From the NCBI GenBank assembly GCA_963736355.1, contig CAVTOO010000004.1, positions 186,001 through 250,000 on the forward strand: DNA of 64,000 nucleotides, in the 5' to 3' direction. This DNA is from CAVTOO01 sp963736355. Its GTDB lineage: Bacteria > Pseudomonadota > Alphaproteobacteria > Rhizobiales > Xanthobacteraceae. Shown piece after piece: positions 8,746-18,610 of this stretch; positions within the stretch are counted from its first letter, which is position 1, and each line of letters opens with the position of its first letter. The notes under the pieces were generated by a model, which was not told the DNA's origin, ran no database searches, and saw only the letters and a program-made list of their open reading frames with translations. The position numbers and the translations under genes were made by a program.

Positions 8746-10506
8746 ATGACTGCAACAACCGATCCAACCATCACTGGTGGCGCCGGCGAGACCATGGCGC
8801 CGCGCTGGCGTCCGCAATTCGCGGATCGCCGCCGTCCGCTCAGCATCGCGCTGATCGTGCTGCTTGTTCTGTTGGTGATCCCGCCGATTATCGTCCTGGT
8901 GCGCGGCAGCTTCGCCAAGGTCGCCATCGACGGTTCGATCGTTTACTACACGCTCGATTATTACCGCAGCCTGTTCACCAATTCCCGTCTGCTCACCAGC
9001 CTCGCGAACAGTCTCATCTTCGCCGGCACGAGTTGCATCTTGTCGCTGCTCATCGGCGGCACCATGGCCTGGATCGTCGAGCGCACCAACGCGCCGTTCA
9101 AGCCGCTCGCCTATGTCATCACCATCATTTCCATGGGCACGCCTTTCGTGCTGATGGTCGGCGGCTGGCTGTTCACGCTCGGCCCTGTGGGGCCAATCAA
9201 CCAGTTCTACAAACTCATGACAGGTTCGAGCGAAAACCTGTTCGATGTCTATTCGCTGGTCGGCATGATCCTCATCGAGGGCTTCCATTGGGCACCCCTC
9301 GCGTTCCTGTTGCTGGCCTCCACCTTCCGCGCCTCGAACGCTGACATGGAAGAGGCCGCGCGCATGTCGGGCGCGACCGTGCCGCAGACGATCTGGCGCA
9401 TCTCGCTCAAACTGGCGACGCCCGCGATCCTGGCGGTGATGCTGTTGTCCTTCATCCGCTCCATCGAGGCCTTCGAGGTTCCCGCGCTGGTCGGCCTGCC
9501 GGGCCGCGTTGCGGTTTTGACGACCGACATCTTCCTGAGTGCGAAGCAGTTGCCGCAGGATTTCGGTCACTCCTCGGCGTTTGCCGTGGTGCTGCTGATC
9601 ATCGTGTCGATCCTGTTCTCCTTTTATGGCCGCCTGTCGCGTCATGCCGAGCGGTATCACTCCATCACGGGCAAGGGCTTTCGTCCGCGCCCGCTCGATC
9701 TCGGTCGGGGCCGCTGGCTGGCTGGCGGCTTCATGCTGACGATGTTCTTTATTCTGGTGATCCTGCCGATCGGTGCGATCGCGTGGATCGCCTTCAGCCG
9801 CTTTACCCGCGCCTTCAGCGTCGCGGGCTTCAAGGGGCTTGGTCTCAGCAATTTCGAGAAGGTGATTTCTGACCCTTATTACCTCGGCTACGCCCTCAAT
9901 ACGCTGATCCTCGCGGCCGGGACCGCGACATTGGTGATGACGCTCGTGGCGGCGGTCGGCTGGATCGCGGCGCGGCGTGGGCCGGGCGGGTGGCTGCTCG
10001 ACCAGCTCGTCACGATTCCGTTCATCTTCCCCGGCATCGTGCTCGGCGTCGCCATCATGCAGATCTATCTGAACGTGCCGATCCCGATCTACGGCACGCT
10101 GTGGGTCATCCTGATCGCCTACATCATCAAGAATCTTCCCTACGGCATGCGCTATGTCTATTCGGGCGTGCTGCAGATCCATAAGGAGCTTGAGGAGGCC
10201 GCCGCGATTTCCGGTGCGGGCATCTTTGCGACGCTGCGTCGTGTCGTTGCTCCGCTGCTCGCTCCGGCGTTGCTCGGCGGCTGGCTGTTCATCTTCCTGA
10301 TCGTCACGCGCGAACTGTCGATCGCCATCCTTCTGGCGAGCCCGCGTTCGATGGTCCTGTCCATCGTCATGTACGACATGTGGAGTTCCGGCCATGTCGG
10401 CGAGCTCGGCGCACTCGGGTTGATGTGGACCGCCTTCATGACAACAATCGCGCTTGGCTTCTTCCTGTGGCAACGCAAACGGCAGGGTGCGAGCTTCGCG
10501 CAATAA
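8746..10506 (+). CDS. FbpB-like ABC transporter permease, two fused transmembrane domains
   Basis: Inner-membrane permease of 586 residues made of two homologous BPD_transp_1 halves (about residues 25-300 and 320-580), about 12 hydrophobic segments in all. Each half shows the EAA coupling loop: EEAARMSGATVPQTIW near residue 202 and EEAAAISGAGIFATLR near residue 483. This is the arrangement of ferric/thiamine/spermidine-type importers. The ATPase follows 34 bases downstream. No binding protein is encoded beside the pair, so it may depend on one elsewhere. Despite the Fe3+ type, linkage to catabolic genes favours an organic acid substrate (inference). Confidence 0.88.
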   Translation: MTATTDPTITGGAGETMAPRWRPQFADRRRPLSIALIVLLVLLVIPPIIVLVRGSFAKVAIDGSIVYYTLDYYRSLFTNSRLLTSLANSLIFAGTSCILSLLIGGTMAWIVERTNAPFKPLAYVITIISMGTPFVLMVGGWLFTLGPVGPINQFYKLMTGSSENLFDVYSLVGMILIEGFHWAPLAFLLLASTFRASNADMEEAARMSGATVPQTIWRISLKLATPAILAVMLLSFIRSIEAFEVPALVGLPGRVAVLTTDIFLSAKQLPQDFGHSSAFAVVLLIIVSILFSFYGRLSRHAERYHSITGKGFRPRPLDLGRGRWLAGGFMLTMFFILVILPIGAIAWIAFSRFTRAFSVAGFKGLGLSNFEKVISDPYYLGYALNTLILAAGTATLVMTLVAAVGWIAARRGPGGWLLDQLVTIPFIFPGIVLGVAIMQIYLNVPIPIYGTLWVILIAYIIKNLPYGMRYVYSGVLQIHKELEEAAAISGAGIFATLRRVVAPLLAPALLGGWLFIFLIVTRELSIAILLASPRSMVLSIVMYDMWSSGHVGELGALGLMWTAFMTTIALGFFLWQRKRQGASFAQ

Positions 10507-10540
10507 AATAAAACTAGAAAATTCGGGGATGGAGACTGCA

Positions 10541-11658
10541 ATGGGTCTGAATGTCGAACACCTGACCAAGATTTTCGCCAACACCACCGATGCCATGGCC
10601 GGCGGTGTACGCGATGTCTCCTTCAATCTGAAGGACGGCACGTTCTTCACGCTGCTGGGGCCGTCCGGTTGCGGCAAGACGACGACGCTGCGCTGCATCG
10701 CCGGGCTTGAACGTCCGGACGAAGGCCTGATCCAGCTCGGCAATCGCGCCGTGTTCGATCATCGCTCCGGCGTCTCGGTGCCGATGAACCTGCGCAATTT
10801 CGGCATGGTGTTCCAGTCCTACGCCATCTGGCCGCACATGACGGTGTTCGAGAACGTGGCCTTTCCGCTGCGCGTCGCGCAAGGCGTCGCAGAGCGAGAC
10901 CGACGTCAAGGCCGACCGTCGAGCGTGCGCTCGCGACGGTCGATCTCGCCGGCTTCGGAACGCCGGCCGGCGACGCAGCTCTCCGGCGGCCAGCAGCAGC
11001 GCGTGGCGCTGGCGCGCGCGCATCGTGCTCCAAGCCCGAGCTGCTGCTGCTCGACGAGCCGCTGTCCAATCTCGACGCCGCGTTGCGCGTGGAGATGCGC
11101 ATCGAGCTCAAGCGCCTGCAGCGTGAAATCGGCATCACGACGATCTACGTCACGCACGATCAGTCCGAGGCGCTGGAGCTCTCCGACACGATCGCTGTGA
11201 TGAATCTCGGCCGCGTCGTGCAGATGGGCTCGTCGCACGATATTTATTTTCGCCCGCGCGACAAATTCGTCGCGTCCTTCGTCGGCTCGACCAACCTGCT
11301 GGCTGCGACGGCCGAGAAGGGAATCGGCCAGAACGAAGTGGCGGCCGTGCGGCTTGCCGACGGCACGCTGGTCAACTGCCTGTTCACCGCGGGCCGTTCC
11401 GCCGCCGAGCCGGTGTCGATCTCGATCCGCCCTGAGGCGATCAGCCTCGTGCCCTCGGGCGGTTCGGTCGGCGAGGGCGTCAACCGCATCGCCGGCACGG
11501 TGTCGTCGAAAGGCTTCCTCGGTAACATGAACCGCTACAGCCTCGATGTCGGCGGGCAGACGCTGAGTGCGACCACGAACCCCGAGCTGGATCTGCCGAT
11601 CGGCGCGCAGGTCTCGCTGGTGTTCACACCGTCGAGCGCGATTGCGCTGCCGGGCTGA
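10541..11658 (+). CDS. ABC transporter ATP-binding protein (FbpC/PotA-like), five indels at 10890-11031
   Basis: ATPase partner of the permease at 8746; about 372 residues when repaired. Walker A GPSGCGKTT (near residue 45), Q-loop, signature LSGGQQQR, Walker B LLLLDEP and the switch THDQSEAL are present, followed by a C-terminal TOBE-like domain. Between 10890 and 11031 the frame is lost several times: two-base losses near 10890, 10917 and 10968, each repaired by adding a GC/CG unit, and two apparent one-base gains near 11020 and 11031. Flanking sequence is clean, which points to local consensus error. It ends 2 bases from the convergent aldo/keto reductase. Confidence 0.85.
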
Positions 11659-11660
11659 AC

Positions 11661-12652
<992 letters not shown>

Positions 12653-12733
12653 GGGCTGATCCTTTCAGGGGAAACGCGACGCGCCAGCATAGCATCGATG
12701 CGTCGCTTGAAATCGAATTATCCTCGAAAACGC

Positions 12734-12762
12734 TTGACAGTCCGCGAGGTGCAGCCTTCACT
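12734..12762 (+). promoter_or_regulatory. Candidate sigma-70 promoter before the MmgE/PrpD gene
   Basis: A perfect -35 box TTGACA at 12734-12739, a 17-base spacer and a weak -10 (TTCACT) at 12757-12762, about 80 bases before the start at 12843. It lies in the 190-base divergent gap with the aldo/keto reductase. Confidence 0.35.
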
Positions 12763-12842
12763 TTCCGGCAAATATACACGTCCGGCAGCTGACGAGAATG
12801 TCGCCAAGCCGACGCCCGGGACGACGCGCAGGACATATTCAA

Positions 12843-14228
12843 ATGACCGCATCCGCAAAATCTTTCTCGCTCACCGAACATGTCGCGACCTTTGCCGCGA
12901 CTTGCCCGCCGGAGGCGCTGTCCGAGCGCGCTGTCGTCACGATCAAATCGGGTCTCATCGATTATGCCGGTGCACTCCTGGCCGGGCGCAACGAGGCCGC
13001 CGTCACCATCATGCGCGATTACGTCGCCGAGACGCTGCAGCCGCGCAATGAATCGACGCTGCTGTTCGGCGAGGAGCGGGCATCTGCAGAAGCCGCCGCG
13101 CTGATCAACGGCACCGCGGGTCACGCACTGAGCTACGACGACGTCGCCTTCATGGCGCATCCGTCGGCCATTCTCGCCTCCGCCGTTCTGCCCGAAGCGG
13201 AGCGGCTGCATCGCTCCGGCCGCGAGGCCATGCTGGCCTATCTCGTCGGCTATGAAGTCTGGGGCGAGTTGAACGCACGCGAGAGCGATCCGTGTGCGGG
13301 CAAGGGCTGGCATCCGACATCTGCGCTTGGCATCATCGCCGCGACGGCTGCGATCGGTCATCTCAACCGGCTCGATGCCAATACGCTGCGCCACGCCATC
13401 GGCATCGCGGCGAGTCTCGCCTCGGGCGTTATCGCCAATTTCGGCACCATGACCAAGCCGCTGCATGCGGGCCATGCCGCGTCGAGTGCGATCCGTGCCG
13501 TGCGTCTGGCCGCCAGGGGCTTCACTTCGTCGGCCGATGCGCTGGAGAATGTCGGCGGTCTGATGGCGGCGCTGTCGCCGAAAGGTCGCCTCGATCTGAC
13601 GCGGCCCGGCGAACTCGGCACCAAGTTCCGCATCCACGAGATCGGTTTGTCGTTCAAGAAATACCCGAACTGCTACTCGACGCACCGCGTCATCGATTCC
13701 GTGATCGATCTGGCGCGCGACAACAACATTGCGCCCGTCGATGTCGCCAAGGTCCATGCCACCATCGGCAAGAACCAGGCGGCGCTGCTGAAGAACCACG
13801 ATCCGGTTACGGCGCTGCAGGCGAAATATTCACTCGAATTTGCGGTCGCCTCGGCGCTGGTCGCCGGTAATGTCGGTCTGACGCAGCTGGATGATGGCTT
13901 CGTCAACCGCGCCGACGTCAAGGATACGATGCGCAAGGTCTCGTTCACGGCCATCGACAGCGTCTGCGATATCGAGCCGGCCTTCGCGGTGTCCGATCGC
14001 ATCGTCATCGATCTCGCCGATGGCCGCCGTCTGGATTCCGGCGACGTGCGGTTCGCCCGCGGCCATGCGCTCAAGCCCATGGTCATGGCCGACATGGAAC
14101 GCAAGTTCATGGATTGCTGCGCGGCGACGGGCTACGAGCATCCCAAGCGGCTGCTCGCGCGCCTGCAATCGTTCGAGACGCTGGGCGATGTCGGTGCAGT
14201 CAACGCGGCCGGTGCGGCTGCGGCGTAA
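12843..14228 (+). CDS. MmgE/PrpD family protein (2-methylcitrate dehydratase-like)
   Basis: A 461-residue member of the MmgE/PrpD family, whose characterised members dehydrate 2-methylcitrate or isomerise related tricarboxylic acids. Family marks are the N-terminal GLIDYAGALLAGR, the NGTAGHALSYDDV and MAHPSAILASAVLP segments with conserved Asp/His, and KPLHAGHAASSAIRAVRLAARGF. The ATG at 12843 is where homology begins. Many members in catabolic islands act on unknown substrates, and MmgE/PrpD proteins also occur beside itaconate-degrading genes in Pseudomonas, which is suggestive here. Confidence 0.85.
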   Translation: MTASAKSFSLTEHVATFAATCPPEALSERAVVTIKSGLIDYAGALLAGRNEAAVTIMRDYVAETLQPRNESTLLFGEERASAEAAALINGTAGHALSYDDVAFMAHPSAILASAVLPEAERLHRSGREAMLAYLVGYEVWGELNARESDPCAGKGWHPTSALGIIAATAAIGHLNRLDANTLRHAIGIAASLASGVIANFGTMTKPLHAGHAASSAIRAVRLAARGFTSSADALENVGGLMAALSPKGRLDLTRPGELGTKFRIHEIGLSFKKYPNCYSTHRVIDSVIDLARDNNIAPVDVAKVHATIGKNQAALLKNHDPVTALQAKYSLEFAVASALVAGNVGLTQLDDGFVNRADVKDTMRKVSFTAIDSVCDIEPAFAVSDRIVIDLADGRRLDSGDVRFARGHALKPMVMADMERKFMDCCAATGYEHPKRLLARLQSFETLGDVGAVNAAGAAAA

Positions 14229-14234
14229 TTGCTG

Positions 14235-14858
14235 TTACTTCTTGCCGCCGAACCACTGCGCGAATTTCAGTTTGATGACGCGCCAGAGCAGGTTGCTGGC
14301 GGACAATGCAGCCTGCGGCTCGCGCGCAGGAGCGGTCGTCGTTGTCGGCGCCGCGTCCGGTGCACCGCTCGCTGACGAAGTCGCCGCAGGTGCAGCGCCC
14401 TTCGTGCGGCCGAACTCGGCCGCCATGTTCCTGGCGAACTCTTCCATCAGCACATTGCCGACAGCTTCGCCGCCGGTCTTGGCGAATTCGGCAAGCACGC
14501 CCTGCAGATCCGCTTCGGCCTTGAGCTTCACGATGGTCGTGGGTTCGCTCGCGCTCTCATCCGTGTGCAGCGTGTAGGCGAGCCGGGTTTCGATGCGGGC
14601 CGCGCGCATGTCGGCGGCACCACGTCCGCGCATCTTGCCGCTTCTGCCGGCGACATCGGTCTCGACCGTGACCTTGCCCTTGAACTTGATGCGCTTGGGA
14701 CCGAAGGCGACCGTCATGCCGCCGAGGTAGTTGCCTTCCTCGTCGCGGCCTTCGATCGCCGCGCCCGGCATCAGCGTCGCCATGCGCTCGACATCGGCGA
14801 ACTCACGGATCACTTCGTCCGGCGTACCTGGAACCTTGAACTGACCTTCGAAATCCAT
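14235..14858 (-). CDS. CoxG-like SRPBCC-domain protein
   Basis: A 207-residue protein with an N-terminal CoxG-type SRPBCC (START-like) domain: MDFEGQFKVPGTPDEVIREF, then MPGAAIEG near residue 30 and the QGVLAEFAKTGGEAVGNVLMEEF helix. A Pro/Ala/Thr-rich linker (about 150-180) leads to a C-terminal hydrophobic or amphipathic helix (LLWRVIKLKFAQWFGGKK), which suggests membrane attachment. In CO dehydrogenase systems CoxG tethers the enzyme to the membrane; here it lies 3 bases after the ThDP enzyme on the same strand, so it may bind that enzyme or its hydrophobic ligand. Confidence 0.8.
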   Translation of the reverse strand: MDFEGQFKVPGTPDEVIREFADVERMATLMPGAAIEGRDEEGNYLGGMTVAFGPKRIKFKGKVTVETDVAGRSGKMRGRGAADMRAARIETRLAYTLHTDESASEPTTIVKLKAEADLQGVLAEFAKTGGEAVGNVLMEEFARNMAAEFGRTKGAAPAATSSASGAPDAAPTTTTAPAREPQAALSASNLLWRVIKLKFAQWFGGKK

Positions 14859-14861
14859 CGC

Positions 14862-16535
14862 TTATGCCGTCACAGGATGCTTGAGGAGGGGCGCGCGGTT
14901 GTCGAGGCCGAGATGGATCTTGCGATACGGGTCGGCCACAGTCGAAGGCGACACGCGGGCATCGATCACATACAGCCCGCCCTTGGCGAGGCCGGTCTTT
15001 ACCGCGTCGACGATGTCGGATTCCTTCTTGAGGAGCACACCGTCGCCGCCGACGGCGCGCGCAATGGCGACGAAGTCCGGCGATTCCCACTGTGCCGTGG
15101 TCGGGTCATAACCCTTCTTGGCGAGCTTGAGCACTTCCGCGCCGAAGCCGACGTCGTTCCACACGATGATGCACATCTGCATCTTGTAGCGCGTGACGGT
15201 CTCCAGCTCCTGCATGTTCATCAACAGGCTGCCGTCGCCTTCGATCAACAGATGCGGACGGCCGGGATTGCCGAGGCCCGTCCCGATCGCCATCGGCAGG
15301 CCCTGTCCGATCGCGCCGAACTGGAACGAGAAGTTGAGTTCCGCTTCCGGCGGCAGCGAAGTGTACATCACCGGGAAGCAGTGGAAGTGGCCCGCACCGA
15401 TGGTCACAAGCAATTTGCGCGGCAGCGCCTTGGTCAGGTGCGAAGCGATCGCACGCGGATCGAGGCCGTCGGTCGGAGCCGGAAGCTTTTCCGGCTGCTT
15501 CTCCATGATCGCTTGCGTCTCCGGCGTACGATAGCCGGTGTTGCGAACCTGCCTCTTCTCCAGGGCTTCGTTGATGGCCATCAGCGTGCGCTTGGCGTCG
15601 CCGCGAACATAGAGGCCGGGCAGAATGCCGATGGCATCCGGCGCCGGCTTGGTGTCGATGCGTGCGACATTGGCGGACGGAAACAGAAGGCCGCCCTCGG
15701 ACGTGTAGAAACCGAGTTCGGCGCCGACGCCGAGAACGAAATCGGCCTGTGCCAGCAGTTCTTCGGCCGGTGCAGTGGCAAAAGCGCCCGCCACGCCGAC
15801 ATCATAAGGCGTGTTGGCCAGCCAGTCCTTGTTGAGCAACGAGGTCGCCAGAATGGCGCCGATACGGTCACCGAGCTTGACGATCTCGTCCTTCGCATCG
15901 CCCCAGCGCGCGCCGCGTCCGGCCACGATCACGGGCCGTTCGGCCGCAGCCAGCGCTTCGATCACGGGCCCGAGTTCTTCCTCGGCCGGAAGCTCGATGC
16001 GGTGCGGCACGAACTCGCTCGACGGGCGGTAGTCGAAATCCCAGTCGAAGCTCTTGTCCTGCAGGTCGTTGGAGATGTTGAGCACCACGGGGCGGCGATG
16101 CACTTTCACCGAATAAAACGCTTCCGCGATCTCTTCGGCCAGATTGTCGACGCTGGTGACGTTGAGGTAGCGCGCGCCGCAGGCCTCCGTCAGGCCCTTC
16201 TGGTCGAATTGCTGCAACTGGTTCTTGGCGGCGAGCGGCGTGTTGCCGGTGACGATGATGAGCTGCGAGCGGTTGCGCACCGCTTGCGTCAGCGAGGTGG
16301 CGCACTGGGTCAGGCCGGGCCCGCCTGTGCAGGTTGCAACGCCGACCTTGCCGGTGGTGCGGAAATAGCCGTCCGCCATGCTGACGGCTGCCGATTCATG
16401 GCGCGAGGAATAGATGGTGCCGCCGTTTTTCAGGAAGACCTGCCACCACCACATATTGCCGTCGCCCATCAGCCCAAAGGCCGGGCCACAATCTTCTGCG
16501 CGCAGCGCCGCTGCAACCGCTTCAAAAACCTTCAT
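14862..16535 (-). CDS. Thiamine-diphosphate-dependent enzyme (acetolactate synthase/decarboxylase-like)
   Basis: A 557-residue ThDP enzyme with the three usual domains: PYR (about 1-170, catalytic Glu in SRHESAAV), a central Rossmann domain (about 190-320) and a PP domain with the ThDP/metal motif GDGSLLMNMQEL followed by NDVGFG. This fold covers acetolactate synthase, benzoylformate decarboxylase, oxalyl-CoA decarboxylase and others, and I cannot assign the substrate. The start is placed at MKVFEAV (16535), where homology begins, rather than an in-frame extension to 16613. Probably co-transcribed with the CoxG-like gene. Confidence 0.85.
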   Translation of the reverse strand: MKVFEAVAAALRAEDCGPAFGLMGDGNMWWWQVFLKNGGTIYSSRHESAAVSMADGYFRTTGKVGVATCTGGPGLTQCATSLTQAVRNRSQLIIVTGNTPLAAKNQLQQFDQKGLTEACGARYLNVTSVDNLAEEIAEAFYSVKVHRRPVVLNISNDLQDKSFDWDFDYRPSSEFVPHRIELPAEEELGPVIEALAAAERPVIVAGRGARWGDAKDEIVKLGDRIGAILATSLLNKDWLANTPYDVGVAGAFATAPAEELLAQADFVLGVGAELGFYTSEGGLLFPSANVARIDTKPAPDAIGILPGLYVRGDAKRTLMAINEALEKRQVRNTGYRTPETQAIMEKQPEKLPAPTDGLDPRAIASHLTKALPRKLLVTIGAGHFHCFPVMYTSLPPEAELNFSFQFGAIGQGLPMAIGTGLGNPGRPHLLIEGDGSLLMNMQELETVTRYKMQMCIIVWNDVGFGAEVLKLAKKGYDPTTAQWESPDFVAIARAVGGDGVLLKKESDIVDAVKTGLAKGGLYVIDARVSPSTVADPYRKIHLGLDNRAPLLKHPVTA

Positions 16536-16830
16536 GGGTTCCTCGCTGGCGAGCCCTTGTTTGTGGCGTCGCTCCGTTGCGGCAACAAAATCGGGCGCGT
16601 GGCGGGGTGTCAAGAGATTCCCGAATAGTTTCGAAAAACCGTCGGTCCGCGCGTACGACAGTCAGGTGTTCGGCGCGACGGGGGAACGCCTATTTCGCAT
16701 CGCGAAGATAGTGCTGTAACGCCCGTCAATTAGGCAATTCCGCGCGTTTCTTGTTGGCTTCGCGCATGCAGTGTCGTCTCGCCGACCACGCCGCAATGGA
16801 AAGTAACAACACGAAAGAAATTCGGATTTG

Positions 16831-16860
16831 TTGACTCTGCCGGAAGCGCGAGGGCATAGT
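16831..16860 (+). promoter_or_regulatory. Candidate sigma-70 promoter of the second ABC operon
   Basis: TTGACT at 16831-16836, an 18-base spacer and CATAGT at 16855-16860, about 40 bases before the ATPase start. It lies in the 365-base divergent gap (16536-16900) shared with the ThDP enzyme. Nothing else recognisable was seen in that gap. Confidence 0.45.
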
Positions 16861-16900
16861 TGGCACAAGGGCGTTGTTACAAAAGCTCGTTCCGGGGAAG

Positions 16901-17665
16901 ATGATGGACTCCACTGCTCCTGCGTTGCTGTCGGTCAACGACGTTACGCTCACCTATACAACGCCCAGTCTCATGGTCACCGCGACCTATCGCGTGCGTT
17001 TCGACGTGCGCAAATCGGATCGCTTTGTGCTGCTCGGCCCCTCAGGCTGCGGCAAGTCGAGCCTGCTCAAGGCGGTTGGCGGCTATCTCACTCCGACGGA
17101 AGGCACGATCGCGCTCAAGGGCAAGACGATCACGCGGCCGGGACCGGACCGCATGATGGTGTTCCAGGAATTCGACCAGTTGCTGCCGTGGAAGACGATC
17201 CGCCAGAACGTCATGTTTCCGATGATCGTCAGCGGCAAATATTCACGCGCCGAGGCCGAGGCCCGCGCCGAGCAGTATCTCGCCAAGGTCAATCTGACCA
17301 AGTTCCGCGATTCCTATCCTCATACGCTCTCCGGCGGCATGAAGCAGCGCGTGGCCATCGCGCGCGGCATGGCGATGGAGCCCGATATTCTTTTGATGGA
17401 CGAGCCCTTTGCCGCGCTCGACAGCCTGACGCGCCTGCAAATGCAGGACGAGTTGATGGCGCTCTGGCAGGATACCAAGTTCACCGTGATGTTTGTCACG
17501 CATTCCATCAGCGAGGCCGTGAAGATCGGCAGCCGCATCCTTCTGATGTCGCCGCATCCCGGCCGCATCCGCGCCGAGCTCAACGATCTGTCGGGCGACC
17601 GCAAGGAACTCGAGGACCAGATCTACACGCTGCTCTTCGGCCATCGCCCGAAGGAGGTCGCGTGA
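16901..17665 (+). CDS. ABC transporter ATP-binding protein (SsuB/TauB/NrtD-like)
   Basis: ATPase of a nitrate/sulfonate/taurine-type importer; 254 residues from ATG 16901 (ATG 16904 is equally possible, and a TTG 9 codons upstream also exists). Walker A GPSGCGKSS, signature LSGGMKQR, Walker B LLMDEP and FVTHSISEAV are all intact. The C-terminus carries the short family tail rather than a TOBE domain. The permease starts just after its stop codon, and the binding protein follows, giving a complete transporter. The substrate is likely an aromatic or aliphatic acid used by neighbouring enzymes (inference from position). Confidence 0.9.
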   Translation: MMDSTAPALLSVNDVTLTYTTPSLMVTATYRVRFDVRKSDRFVLLGPSGCGKSSLLKAVGGYLTPTEGTIALKGKTITRPGPDRMMVFQEFDQLLPWKTIRQNVMFPMIVSGKYSRAEAEARAEQYLAKVNLTKFRDSYPHTLSGGMKQRVAIARGMAMEPDILLMDEPFAALDSLTRLQMQDELMALWQDTKFTVMFVTHSISEAVKIGSRILLMSPHPGRIRAELNDLSGDRKELEDQIYTLLFGHRPKEVA

Positions 17666-17667
17666 CC

Positions 17668-18522
17668 ATGACGATGAACGTCATCCACGAACTCGATGCC
17701 GACAAGTCGATGATCGTTGCCGCGCGGCCGGTGTCGCTGCTGGCCCGCATCTGGGGGTATCCCGCCGTCCGGCGCGTGGTGGTCATTTTGATCCTTGCGG
17801 CGATGTGGCAGTCCTATGCGGTGTGGCTGCAGAACCCGCTGATGTTTCCGACGCTTTCGGCGACGCTCAAGGCCTTCACCACGGGCATCATCAGCGGCGA
17901 GATTCCGCTCAAGGTGATGATCTCGCTTGAAGTGCTGCTGATCGGTTATGTGCTCGGCATCATCATCGCCGGCATTCTGGTGGGACTGGCGGCGACATCC
18001 AGCTTCGGCTCTTCGCTGCTGGAGACGCTCTCCGCCACGCTGATGCCGCTGCCGTCGATCGTGTTGTTGCCGATGGCAATGCTGTGGTTCGGTCTGGGCA
18101 TCGACGCGCTGGTCTTCGTGCTGCTGCATGCCGTCGTCTGGGTCGTGGCGATGAACACCCATGCCGGCTTCGGCGCGGTGTCGGAAACGCTGCGCATGGT
18201 CGGGCGCAATTACGGCCTGTCGCTGCCGGGCTATGTGCTGCGCGTTCTCGTGCCGGCCGCCTTTCCGAGCATTCTGTCCGGTCTCAAGGTCGGCTGGGCT
18301 TTCGCCTGGCGCACGCTCGTCGCTGCAGAGTTGATCTTTGGCACAAGCGCACGCTCCGGCGGTTTGGGCTGGTACATCTACACCAACAAGAACGAACTTG
18401 AGATCACCAATGTGTTCGCCGGCCTGCTCGCGGTGATTGCGATCGGTCTGATCGTCGATTCCTTCATCTTCCGCGTCATCGAGCGCAAGACGCTCAAGCG
18501 CTGGGGGATGCAGTCACACTGA
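17668..18522 (+). CDS. ABC transporter permease (SsuC/TauC-like)
   Basis: A 284-residue inner-membrane permease with about six hydrophobic segments and the EAA-like loop around ETLRMVGRNYGLSLPGYVLRV. The ATG at 17668 is 10 bases after aaggagg and 2 bases after the ATPase stop; a GTG at 17662 would overlap it. Together with the genes at 16901 and 18611 it forms an SsuABC-type transporter. Confidence 0.9.
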   Translation: MTMNVIHELDADKSMIVAARPVSLLARIWGYPAVRRVVVILILAAMWQSYAVWLQNPLMFPTLSATLKAFTTGIISGEIPLKVMISLEVLLIGYVLGIIIAGILVGLAATSSFGSSLLETLSATLMPLPSIVLLPMAMLWFGLGIDALVFVLLHAVVWVVAMNTHAGFGAVSETLRMVGRNYGLSLPGYVLRVLVPAAFPSILSGLKVGWAFAWRTLVAAELIFGTSARSGGLGWYIYTNKNELEITNVFAGLLAVIAIGLIVDSFIFRVIERKTLKRWGMQSH

Positions 18523-18610
18523 TCCCGGCCGGCGCTCCCGGCCGGAATGAAGAAAGCGAGCGGCCACAAGGCCGCCGTTCCGCAATGTCGGATAACTGGG
18601 AGAAGAAGCC

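Noticed and set aside
8575..10743. 722-codon open frame on the minus strand opposite the FbpB-like permease
   Set aside because: Its product is Arg/Asp/Gln/His-rich with no domain, and it is the codon-bias mirror of a well-conserved membrane protein on the other strand.
14565..16628. 687-codon open frame on the plus strand
   Set aside because: It lies antisense to the ThDP enzyme and CoxG genes, which have full motifs; its composition (Arg, His, Gln, Asp) is typical of an antisense shadow in GC-rich DNA.
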